Assembly: GCA_025358295.1 (NCBI GenBank)
Contig: JANYJY010000027.1
Location: 1-45,944 of the forward strand
DNA: 45,944 nucleotides
Direction of reading: 5' to 3'
Source: Gammaproteobacteria bacterium
Lineage (GTDB): Bacteria > Pseudomonadota > Gammaproteobacteria > Steroidobacterales > Steroidobacteraceae
The translations under genes were made by a program, and so were the position numbers. Within the stretch, counting starts at the first letter, position 1. The number at the start of each line of letters is the position of its first letter. A model generated the notes under the pieces. That model was given only the letters and a program-made list of their open reading frames with translations, did not search any database and had not been told where the DNA came from. Positions 8,188-15,780 of this stretch are shown in pieces.

Positions 8188-10338
8188 GTGAACAAAACTA
8201 GAACTAGCAGACGCGGATTCCTGAAAATGGGGGCGGGGGCAGCAGCGGGTGCAGCCGCGAGCGCAGCAGCGGGCGCTGGCCTCGTTTCGAGTGGAGTGCT
8301 GTTCGCCAATAGCGCCCTTTCCGCCGAATCCCTCACGCCGGCCGCAATGCTGGGCGATGGAACCATACAAGTCGAGTTCGATGGCCACCTGCGATCGAGG
8401 CTATGGCGCGTGGGGCACGGCGGCAAGGAACGCAGAACGGCGCTGACGCACTGGGCTGCCAGCGACGTGTTGCTGGTCGGCGCCGGTGTGCGGCTCGATG
8501 ATTTTGCGCTGCGCGAGCATTCGACGCAGGCCATGCGGGGCGAACATGGTCCGGGCACGCGACTGCGGCTAGTGGGCGAGAGCGCCGGCAAGATCGAAAA
8601 GACCGTCGACGCTGCCCTGTTCGAGCGCTATCCCGGAATGATCCTTTACACGGTGTCCTATCGGAATCTGTCGGCGCGCGCGATCAAGTTGCGCGGTTGG
8701 ACGAACGCCTCTTTCGAGATGATGCGTCAGGGCCCGGCCCAGAGCGGCGGCGACGCTGTGCCGCCCTTTTGGTCCTACTGTGGCAGCACTCATTCCGACC
8801 GGCGCGATTGGGTGCAGCCGGTGCGAGCAGGCTTCTCGCAAGAGAACTTCATGGGGATGTCGGCCTCCGACTACGGCGGCGGCACTCCCGTGGTCGATGT
8901 CTGGCGCAAGGACTGCGGTCTCGCCGTCGGACACCTTGAAACTGCTCCCCGGGCGGTATCTTTGCCGGTGACTTGCCGCGACGACAAGGTCAGCCTTGCG
9001 CTCAGCGGCCAGGTTAAAATCACGTTGCAACCGGGTGAGCGCTTCGACACGCCGGAAACTTTCGTCGCAACCCATGCGGGAGACTACTTCAGGGTGCTCA
9101 GCGCTTACCGGCGCATCATGCAGGATAGAGGCATTCAGTCGCCCCCGGCGCCCGAGTCCGCTTACGAGCCGATCTGGTGTGCGTGGGGCTATGAGCGCGA
9201 TTGCAGTATTCAGCTGATCGAGGACACGCTGCCGAAGGTGCAGGACCTCGGTCTTCGCTGGGCGGTCATCGATGATGGCTGGCAATCCAACGTCGGCGAC
9301 TGGAATTTAAACCTGAGCAAGTATCCGCGCGGAGAAGCAGATCTCAAGCGCTTGGTGAGCAGCATCCGTTCGAGAGATCTGAAGCCGAGGCTGTGGTATG
9401 CGCCGCTCGCGGCCGCTCCCGGATCCGACCTGCTGCACGATCACACCGACATGCTATTGCTCGACAAGGACGGCGCGCCGCAGATTGTTTCGTGGTGGAA
9501 TTCCCTCTATCTCTGCCCCGCCTATGACAAGACCATCGCCTACACTCAAACGCTGGTGCGTAAGTTCCTGGGTGAATGGGGCTTCGCCGGCCTCAAAATC
9601 GATGGCCAGCATTTGAACGGGGTGGCGCCGTGCTTCAATCCCGCTCACGGTCATGCCCGACCCGAAGAATCGACGGAGAAACTACAGGACTTCTTTGCCG
9701 CCATTTATGAGACGGCCATGCAGATCAATCCCGACGCCGTGGTCGAGCTGTGTCCCTGCGGTACATCGTATGCTTTCTTCAATTTTCGTTCATTTAATCA
9801 GGCGCCGGCCTCGGACCCGGAGTCATCCTGGCAGGTGCGCCACAAGGGCAAGACCATGAAGGCCTTGATGGGTCCGAGCGCGGCCTTCGCGGGCGATCAT
9901 GTCGAGCTCAGCGACGGCGGCGATGACTTCGCATCGACGGTTGGTATCGGCGGGATCATCTCGACGAAATTCACCTGGCCGGAGGATCCAAAGCCCAAGG
10001 ATTCCTTCCTACTGACGCCGGAGAGGGAACATTTGTGGCGCAAATGGATCGCGCTTGCCAACGATCGCCAGCTGCCGCGGGGCATTTATCGGGGCGAGCT
10101 ATACGACATCGGTTTCGACAAACCTGAAACTCATGTGGTCGAGCAGTCCGGCCGCCTTTACTATGCGTTCTATGCCCGCCGTTTCAGCGGGACTGTCACA
10201 CTGCGTGGACTCGGGGCAGGCCGGTACCGAGTCCGCGACTACTTCAATGACACAGATGTGGGCGAAGTGGCGGGCGCAAACAATCGGCTGCATACGGCGT
10301 TCGATCGGTTTCTCATGCTCGAGGCGACACCTGTCTAA
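8188..10338 (+). CDS. Tat-exported GH36 family glycosidase (alpha-galactosidase or alpha-N-acetylgalactosaminidase)
   Basis: A 716-residue enzyme. Residues 7-13 (SRRGFLK) form a twin-arginine motif, followed by a long Ala/Gly-rich hydrophobic region to about residue 45, so export by Tat is expected. The GH36 barrel shows AVIDDGWQS (359-367), the presumed nucleophile motif GLKIDGQ (Asp472) and a presumed acid/base in ASDPESSW (Asp543). The start GTG at 8188 is preferred to the GTG at 8164 because GGGGGAAGGG (8171-8180) lies at ribosome-binding distance. Members hydrolyse alpha-linked galactose or GalNAc. With the AgaS/AgaZ neighbours, release of alpha-GalNAc in the periplasm is the best guess. 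The gene is divergent from the receptor and shares one base with the downstream repressor (TAATG). Confidence 0.85.
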   Translation: MNKTRTSRRGFLKMGAGAAAGAAASAAAGAGLVSSGVLFANSALSAESLTPAAMLGDGTIQVEFDGHLRSRLWRVGHGGKERRTALTHWAASDVLLVGAGVRLDDFALREHSTQAMRGEHGPGTRLRLVGESAGKIEKTVDAALFERYPGMILYTVSYRNLSARAIKLRGWTNASFEMMRQGPAQSGGDAVPPFWSYCGSTHSDRRDWVQPVRAGFSQENFMGMSASDYGGGTPVVDVWRKDCGLAVGHLETAPRAVSLPVTCRDDKVSLALSGQVKITLQPGERFDTPETFVATHAGDYFRVLSAYRRIMQDRGIQSPPAPESAYEPIWCAWGYERDCSIQLIEDTLPKVQDLGLRWAVIDDGWQSNVGDWNLNLSKYPRGEADLKRLVSSIRSRDLKPRLWYAPLAAAPGSDLLHDHTDMLLLDKDGAPQIVSWWNSLYLCPAYDKTIAYTQTLVRKFLGEWGFAGLKIDGQHLNGVAPCFNPAHGHARPEESTEKLQDFFAAIYETAMQINPDAVVELCPCGTSYAFFNFRSFNQAPASDPESSWQVRHKGKTMKALMGPSAAFAGDHVELSDGGDDFASTVGIGGIISTKFTWPEDPKPKDSFLLTPEREHLWRKWIALANDRQLPRGIYRGELYDIGFDKPETHVVEQSGRLYYAFYARRFSGTVTLRGLGAGRYRVRDYFNDTDVGEVAGANNRLHTAFDRFLMLEATPV

Positions 10339-11126
10339 TGTTGGAGACGACGGATCGAAATCTGTTGATCGAAGAGCGCCGGCGGCGCATTTGTGACCTG
10401 CTGCGCGAACAAGGGCGCGTCACTGTGGAGTCGCTGGCGACGCGCTTCGGCATCTCTCAAGTCACGATCCGGGCGGATCTCTCTATGCTCGAATCCACGG
10501 GGGCGCTGACACGCACCCATGGAGGCGCGCTGCGGCGTGCCGAGGACTTGGACGAGCCGCTCGGCGTCAAGCAGCTGCAACACCACGCCGAGAAAGTCCG
10601 CATTGCCATTGCCGCGTGCGAGTTGATCCGGGAGGGCGAGACCATCATCCTCGATTCCGGTACGACCACCGCCGAGATCGCACGCTGCATCCGCGCATCC
10701 GAGTTCAAGTCCATCAACGTCATCACGAATGCGTTGAACGTCGCGGCGTTGCTGATGGACGTGCCGTCGGTGCGCCTTATCATGCCGGGCGGAATTCTGC
10801 GCCGCGAATCCAATTCATTATCCGGGCACATGTCCGAATCCGCGCTGGCCAATCTTCAAGCCGATCGCCTGTACCTGGGCGCCGATGGCGTGGATCCCGA
10901 GATCGGGGTGATGACGCCGCATCTCCCGGAAGCCGAACTCAATGCTCAAATGATCCGAATTTCCCGCCAGGTGGTCGTGGTGGCCGATTCCTCCAAACTC
11001 ATGCGCCGGAATATTTCGCTCATTGCCAAGGCGGAGCAAATCCACATGTTGATCACCGATATTGCTGCGCCGGCGCAGTCGGTCGATGAGCTGCGTCAGC
11101 GCGGAGTCGAGGTCAAGCTGGTATGA
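10338..11126 (+). CDS. agaR: DeoR-family repressor, AgaR-like
   Basis: A 262-residue DeoR/GlpR-family protein. The N-terminal helix-turn-helix (about residues 12-65) contains VTVESLATRFGISQVTIRADL and the THGGAL wing. The C-terminal sugar-phosphate-sensing domain has ILDSGTTTAEIA (104-115), TNALNVA, MPGGILRRESNSL and VVVADSSKL. The overall wording is closest to AgaR among DeoR proteins I know. DeoR repressors are usually released by a phosphosugar from the pathway they control. The ATG overlaps the GH36 stop by one base, and its own stop overlaps the next gene by 4 bases, so it is autoregulated if the shared operator at 8031-8100 is its site. The galactosamine-type ligand is inferred. Confidence 0.85.
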   Translation: MLETTDRNLLIEERRRRICDLLREQGRVTVESLATRFGISQVTIRADLSMLESTGALTRTHGGALRRAEDLDEPLGVKQLQHHAEKVRIAIAACELIREGETIILDSGTTTAEIARCIRASEFKSINVITNALNVAALLMDVPSVRLIMPGGILRRESNSLSGHMSESALANLQADRLYLGADGVDPEIGVMTPHLPEAELNAQMIRISRQVVVVADSSKLMRRNISLIAKAEQIHMLITDIAAPAQSVDELRQRGVEVKLV

Positions 11127-12265
11127 GCGGGCAACGCCCGGGCAGCGGTCGGCTGCTTGCGCTGCTGGCAATCTGCGCAGGCGCATTCCCGGCGCACGCT
11201 GCGCAGACGCCGGCATCCGACGGCAATACCTACTACACGCGGGCGGATTTCCCGCGAGTGCTGAAGATCGATGCGCATGTCCACGTGCATGGCCCGGCGC
11301 AGCGCTTCATGGCGCAGGCGATCCGCGACAACTTTCGCATTCTGACCATCAACACGGATTACCCTGATTTTCCGCCCATTCCACAACAGCAAGCCGCCGC
11401 GATCGCTCTGCGGCAGCGCTATCCCGGCCGCGTTGCCTTCGCGACGACTTTCTCCGTGGAGAATTTCTCCGCACCTGGCTGGACCGATGCGGCCCTGAAG
11501 CAGATCGACGCGGCACTGAAGGAAGGCGCGGTCGGCGTGAAGATGTGGAAGAACATCGGCATGAGCCTGCAAGACGCCGACGGTACCTATGTCATGCCCG
11601 ACGACAGTCGATTCCAGCCCCTCATTGCAAGGCTGGAAAGCGCCAACGCAGTGTTGCTCGGGCATCAAGCCGAGCCGCTCAATTGCTGGCTGGCATTCGA
11701 CCGGATGACGGTGCGTTCGGATCGTGAGTACTTTCGCGAGCACCCCCAGTACTACATGTATATGCATCCCGAGATGCCCACGCATGAGGTGATACTAGCC
11801 GCTCGCGACAGAATGTTGAGCGCACACCCTGCGCTGCGCTTCGATGCCGTCCATCTGGCCTCGCTCGAATGGGACGTGGACAAGGTGGCGGAGTTTCTCG
11901 ACCAATTTCCAAATGCCGTGGTGGACGTCGCTGCGCGCATGGTGCACATCGAATACCAGGCCGCATCGAATGCGGCGAACGTGCGGCGCTTTCTGCTTCG
12001 CTACCAGGATCGAATCCTCTACGGCAGCGACGATGCCTATGGTCCGGGCGATGCCGATCCCGCTGTGGTTGCTGAAGTGCATGCGGGGTGGGTAGACGAC
12101 TGGCGATTTCTGACCGGCGCGGACCTGTTGCACTCAGCCGAATTCACCGAGTGGTTTCCGGGTTTGCATCTGCCGCGCAATGTCGTCGACAAGATCTACC
12201 GCCGTAACGCGCAGAGAGTCTTTGCACGGGGTTGGGCTGCCCCGGCCGCCGCGAGTACTCGCTAG
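11123..12265 (+). CDS. Exported amidohydrolase-superfamily (amidohydrolase_2) protein
   Basis: A 380-residue protein with an N-terminal signal peptide (hydrophobic segment about 10-25, cleavage after AHA near 26). A TIM-barrel metallohydrolase follows, with the metal ligands of the amidohydrolase superfamily: HVH (52-54), Lys in GVKMW (140), His181 in LLGHQ, His244 in DAVHLAS and Asp303 in YGSDD. It therefore looks catalytically competent. The substrate is unknown; family members act as lactonases, decarboxylases or amidases. The ATG overlaps the AgaR-like stop by 4 bases (ATGA), which places it in the island operon. It could act on an amino-sugar product in the periplasm, but it is not recognisable as the cytoplasmic GalNAc-6-phosphate deacetylase. 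Its 3' end overlaps the convergent lipoprotein gene by 4 bases. Confidence 0.8.
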   Translation: MSGQRPGSGRLLALLAICAGAFPAHAAQTPASDGNTYYTRADFPRVLKIDAHVHVHGPAQRFMAQAIRDNFRILTINTDYPDFPPIPQQQAAAIALRQRYPGRVAFATTFSVENFSAPGWTDAALKQIDAALKEGAVGVKMWKNIGMSLQDADGTYVMPDDSRFQPLIARLESANAVLLGHQAEPLNCWLAFDRMTVRSDREYFREHPQYYMYMHPEMPTHEVILAARDRMLSAHPALRFDAVHLASLEWDVDKVAEFLDQFPNAVVDVAARMVHIEYQAASNAANVRRFLLRYQDRILYGSDDAYGPGDADPAVVAEVHAGWVDDWRFLTGADLLHSAEFTEWFPGLHLPRNVVDKIYRRNAQRVFARGWAAPAAASTR

Positions 12266-12594
12266 TTTCGGGTGCCGCCCGACAGAACGGTGATAACGCG
12301 TTTCTTGCCTGCTTCCACGTAGGTGCTTTCGCGGTAGGCGACGGTGTCGCCCACCCTGACTTCCAACGTGTGAGACCCCGGCGAGACTGCCAGAATTTGC
12401 GACCGTTTTGCGGGACCGACAACCTGACCGGATCGCACGCCATCGATAAACACAATGGAACCCGTGGGTGCGCCGTTGACCAACAATTCGGACGGAGGCA
12501 TTTCCACCTGTTTCCGCGAGTGGAACCAGCTGCAGCCGGATAGGCAGACTAACGCAATGAGACAATATAGTTTCACTTGAGACACTCGTGCCAT
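12262..12594 (-). CDS. Small PEGA-like lipoprotein
   Basis: A 110-residue protein with a lipoprotein signal peptide (hydrophobic residues about 8-19, lipobox LSGC). The mature part carries one PEGA-like beta unit: VFIDGVRSGQVVG, then LAVSPGSHTLEVRVGDTVAYRES and a closing strand. PEGA domains are found in surface and envelope proteins and have no enzymatic role. I took the ATG at 12594 because it gives the lipoprotein signal; the frame remains open further upstream but without signal-like sequence. The protein is probably anchored to the inner or outer membrane facing the periplasm. The function is unknown. Confidence 0.7.
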   Translation of the reverse strand: MARVSQVKLYCLIALVCLSGCSWFHSRKQVEMPPSELLVNGAPTGSIVFIDGVRSGQVVGPAKRSQILAVSPGSHTLEVRVGDTVAYRESTYVEAGKKRVITVLSGGTRN

Positions 12595-12652
12595 GTGTGG
12601 CGGCGAGCGTAACACGTCGCATGGGTCCCCCAAAGGGCAGTGGCCCCCAAAG

Positions 12653-13586
12653 TCAGGGCGGCGGCCATGGAGTCGCGGCATCGGGCAAAAGACCGCGCCA
12701 GACATCCAGAAACGCCTGTTCAGGCGCTGCAGTGAGTACGATCTCGATGCGGCTGTCGCGGCGATAGGCGCTGTCTTCTTCCGAGAGGCCTCGACCGTGA
12801 CTCTGTACCAGCCAAGACGGGCCGGGACCGGTCCGAAACACGGCTTTCATTCGGCGCAGCCATCCGCTGTGGACTTGCATGAGCCAATTCAGACGAGGCT
12901 CGATGACCACGCGCGAGAAGACCAGTTCGCGCGGCAGCACCCAACTCACCGCCCATAGCCCGAGCTGCTGCAAGTACGTTTCCCTGCCCGCCTGTCCGAG
13001 AATGGAAAAGTCCTGCGACCGCGATGCAATGGTGGCGGCAGAATCGCGAAGCGGCGTAAAGGCCGGGGCACGTTCGAAGCTCTGTAGCGCGGCGGGTGGC
13101 AGGTCGCCATCGCGGCAGCTGCCGACGTAGCGCTTGGCCGGATATTGGGCTGCAGCGATTGCATCGAATGCCTGCAGTTCCTGTTCGCCTGCCAAGTCCG
13201 GCTTCGACAGCAGGAGCACGTCGGCCGATTGAACTTGCGACCACTCGTTCGACGGGCGGAGGCGCAGCAGGCGATCAGCGTCGAGTGCGTCCACCAGACA
13301 AATGACGCCGTCCAAGGTCAGCGCCCGCTGAGTTTCATAAATTCGCGAATTCGAGTTCCCCGACACAACATAGGCAGCCGCCGGCCACCAGCCGCACGTC
13401 ATACTGACCGCGCGCAGACTCAGCGACACTCAGGGCGTCGAGCCCGGCATCGGTGAATTCATTGAGAATCACGATCCACAGTTCGTCTTCGGGCTTGTGC
13501 GACATGAGCCGGCGAATTGCAGTGGTCTTGCCCGAGCCGAAGCTGCCCGTGATGACGTGGGTTCGAGTGACGGCGGTAGAATTCAT
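12653..13586 (-). pseudogene. G3E-family (CobW-like) GTPase disrupted by deletion plus frameshift
   Basis: The N-terminal piece (13586-13335, 83 codons) has a Walker A loop GSFGSGKTT, VILNEFTDAGLDA and the metal-binding GGCLCC motif of G3E GTPases, then stops at TGA right after GELEF. The rest of the protein continues in another frame from about 13350 to 12653: RIYETQRALTLDGVICLVDA, a degenerate NKxD-like LLSKPD and a CobW C-terminal-like region with GWLRRMKAVFRTGPG. Compared with YeiR-type proteins, about 25-28 residues (the part with the IEPTGLGHP switch) are missing at the junction as well as the reading frame. The junction lies on a 12-base palindrome (13340-13351). CobW proteins deliver metal ions such as zinc or cobalt; this copy should be dead unless the sequence is in error. 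Confidence 0.75.
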
Positions 13587-13791
13587 CCTGTCATGATCTC
13601 TGCGCTACTATCGTGCGATACGGACGCGGCTATGCCCGCGAACATGGCAATGCGCGGTCTCAAGTTGGCTCCGGTCCGACAAATACCAGCATTTCTGCGA
13701 TTGGCACGAAAGTTGCTTTAATAATCCTGTATTGTATCGCAGTGTGCATGAGGGGCCACGAGCACCCTCTTTTCAAGTATTGGTTGACCCT

Positions 13792-14673
13792 ATGCGCTTG
13801 CCGTCGCTTAAATTTCTCAAGACCTTTCAGGTCGCGGCCAAGCTACAAAGCTTCAAGGCCGCCGCCGAAGAATTGTTCGTCACTCCTTCTGCCGTGAGCC
13901 ATCAGATCAAAGCGCTCGAGGAGCACCTGGGCGTCGCCTTGTTCGAACGCGGCGTGCGCACCCTGACTTTGACCGATGCCGGCGCCCACTATCTCGAGCA
14001 TATCAACGACATTTTTGCGAAGCTCGAATCCGTCACGGAACAGCTTCAGGTGCGCTACGGGCGCACCATCATCCGGTTAAATGTGCCGCCGTTTTTCGCC
14101 AATGAATTGCTGCTGCCCCGACTGTCGTCATTTTCGCAGGCGCGCGAAGAAACCGATATTCGAATCGAGACGACTTTTTCTGCACCCAAGACCCACCCGC
14201 CGGAGGCGGACCTTTCCATCGTCGTGGGCACGGGTCCGTGGGATGGACTCACAGTCTACGAGTTGTTTGCGCAGACCTTTATCGCCGCGTGCTCGCCTGC
14301 CTTTCTGGTGGAGAACCCCATCGGTGCCTATCGTGATTTGAACGGCAAGACCTTGCTGTTGCACGAAGAACGCCGGGATGCGTGGGAACGTTGGACCGCG
14401 GGCCTGGGGATAGAGCCGATCAAGCCCAATCGTCTGGTGCGTCTCGACACCATGTCGGCGGTGGTGTTAGCGGCGGAGCAGGGCGTCGGTGTCGCCTTGG
14501 TGCCGTCGCGCCTGAGTGCCGACCGCTTCGTCGCCGGCGGATTGGTGAAATTATTCGATGCGGAATTGACCACGAATGAGAGCTACGTCCTGCTGCAGCG
14601 ACCCGAGGACCACGAACGCGAGGACTTACAGGAACTGACCCAGTGGATCTTGAGCAAGTGCCGAGTCGCTTGA
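13792..14673 (+). CDS. GcvA-type LysR-family transcriptional regulator
   Basis: A 293-residue LysR protein. The N-terminal helix-turn-helix (KFLKTFQVAAKLQSFKAAAE, then LFVTPSAVSHQIKALEEHLG) has the wording of GcvA-like regulators, and the C-terminal effector domain includes TGPWDGLTVYELF and EQGVGVALVPS. The ATG at 13792 is chosen because similarity begins at MRLPSLKFLKTF; an upstream TTG at 13732 would add 20 unrelated residues. There is no strong ribosome-binding site. The 205 bases before it, up to 13586, hold only an AT-rich promoter-like patch around 13708-13735. It is divergent from the broken GTPase gene, an arrangement often seen between LysR genes and their targets. The target and ligand are unknown. 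Confidence 0.85.
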   Translation: MRLPSLKFLKTFQVAAKLQSFKAAAEELFVTPSAVSHQIKALEEHLGVALFERGVRTLTLTDAGAHYLEHINDIFAKLESVTEQLQVRYGRTIIRLNVPPFFANELLLPRLSSFSQAREETDIRIETTFSAPKTHPPEADLSIVVGTGPWDGLTVYELFAQTFIAACSPAFLVENPIGAYRDLNGKTLLLHEERRDAWERWTAGLGIEPIKPNRLVRLDTMSAVVLAAEQGVGVALVPSRLSADRFVAGGLVKLFDAELTTNESYVLLQRPEDHEREDLQELTQWILSKCRVA

Positions 14674-14771
14674 TTGTCGGCCACCGCATACAGATGAGAG
14701 AAAATCACAGGTTGGACGAATAATCTCATTTGCGCGACCCATTGGTGTCGCCTATGGTGTCCGTGGGGCGT

Positions 14772-14799
14772 TGGTATTTTTGACCATCAAGGAATACCA
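14772..14799 (+). repeat. Inverted repeat spanning the ribosome-binding site of the small exported protein gene
   Basis: TGGTATT (14772-14778) pairs with AATACCA (14793-14799), with a 14-base loop that contains the AAGG of the ribosome-binding site. The right arm ends two bases before the ATG at 14802. In mRNA this would be a short hairpin able to hide the Shine-Dalgarno region. The rest of the intergenic stretch 14674-14801 shows nothing else I can name. Confidence 0.4.
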
Positions 14800-14801
14800 C
14801 C

Positions 14802-15161
14802 ATGAACCACAGAAAAATTGCACTCCTCGCCGCGGCTATCGTCGCGCTCGCGCCCGCAGCGTCCAATGCCTCGTCCGAAGCGGCCGCGCTGGATGCGTGC
14901 GCACAGGCCTTCGCCACTAGCCTTGCAGCGCCGGGAACCGCCGCGCCTGCATACAAAGTGATCCACGCCAGCTCACCGAACTTAGGATCAGTGGCTGAGT
15001 TTTATGCCCGCGAGTACACCTTTTACATGCGCGCAAACGACAAGAAGACGGGATCGGCCGTCGCTCGCGCCAGCTGCTCCACGGACACGCACGGAGTGGT
15101 CATCGCATTGACGCCGACTTGGCTGGACCATGACCGCGAGGCACTCACCGCCGGGTACTAG
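14802..15161 (+). CDS. Small exported protein of unknown function
   Basis: A 119-residue protein with a clear Sec signal peptide (MNHRKIALLAAAIVALAPAA, cleavage probably after SNA near residue 23). The mature part of about 95 residues has two cysteines (in LDACAQ and RASCSTD) that could form a disulfide, the segment EFYAREYTFYMRAND, and a C-terminal VIALTPTWL. AAGGAA lies at ribosome-binding distance inside the inverted repeat at 14772-14799. The mature part is likely periplasmic or secreted. I do not recognise the family. The gene stands alone between the LysR gene and folA, both on the same strand. Confidence 0.7.
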   Translation: MNHRKIALLAAAIVALAPAASNASSEAAALDACAQAFATSLAAPGTAAPAYKVIHASSPNLGSVAEFYAREYTFYMRANDKKTGSAVARASCSTDTHGVVIALTPTWLDHDREALTAGY

Positions 15162-15222
15162 ATTCGGTTCGCTCAAGCTTGCCGCCGGGAAACGGCGGCT
15201 GGCGAGTTTGTTACCGCCAGGG

Positions 15223-15228
15223 TATAAA
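15223..15228 (+). promoter_or_regulatory. Putative -10 element (TATAAA) 6 bases before the folA ATG
   Basis: TATAAA is followed by exactly six bases and then the ATG of folA at 15235. There is no Shine-Dalgarno sequence at the usual distance. If the hexamer is a -10 element, transcription would begin at or next to the start codon. No good -35 is visible. Confidence 0.4.
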
Positions 15229-15234
15229 TTCGCC

Positions 15235-15780
15235 ATGAATATCGCATCGTACGACGCGGCGGCTGCCGGCGCAGCCGCCCTCGAATTGGTTGTTGCCGTG
15301 GCGGAAAACGACGTCATCGGCCGCGGCAATCAATTGCCCTGGCATCTGCCGGCGGACTTGAAGCATTTCAAATCGCTCACTCTGGGAAAGCCCATCCTCA
15401 TGGGGCGCAAGACCTACGAATCCATCGGCAAGGCTCTGCCGGGCCGGACGAATATCGTACTGAGCCGATCGGCCGGCTTCTCGCCCCGCGACTGCATCAT
15501 CGTCGATTGTCTCGATGCAGCGCGGGCCGCCGCAGGCGCGCAACCGGCGCTGATGGTCATCGGCGGGGCGGAGATCTACCGGCAATGCCTGCCTCTTGCG
15601 AGCCGCATTCATCTCACGCTGGTGCACACTCAAATCAGTGATGGCGACACGGTGTTCGCTGGTTGGCGGGGATCGCAGTGGGGCGCGTCGTTCAGTGAAC
15701 GACACGAAGCGGACGAGAAGAACCCGTATGCCTACAGTTTCCTCACGCTGGATCGCACCAGGCCCGACCGCATCAACTGA
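15235..15780 (+). CDS. folA: Dihydrofolate reductase
   Basis: A 181-residue dihydrofolate reductase, which reduces dihydrofolate to tetrahydrofolate with NADPH for thymidylate, purine and methionine synthesis. Hallmarks are VAENDVIGRGNQLPWHLPADL (about residues 21-41, with the catalytic acid Asp41 before LKHFK), MGRKTYESIG, LPGRTNIVLSR and the late MVIGGAEIY. It has a longer N-terminal extension (about 16 residues, Ala-rich) than E. coli FolA. The ATG at 15235 is preferred to an upstream in-frame start at 15130, which would overlap the preceding gene. Its 3' end overlaps the convergent kmo gene by 8 bases. Confidence 0.95.
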   Translation: MNIASYDAAAAGAAALELVVAVAENDVIGRGNQLPWHLPADLKHFKSLTLGKPILMGRKTYESIGKALPGRTNIVLSRSAGFSPRDCIIVDCLDAARAAAGAQPALMVIGGAEIYRQCLPLASRIHLTLVHTQISDGDTVFAGWRGSQWGASFSERHEADEKNPYAYSFLTLDRTRPDRIN

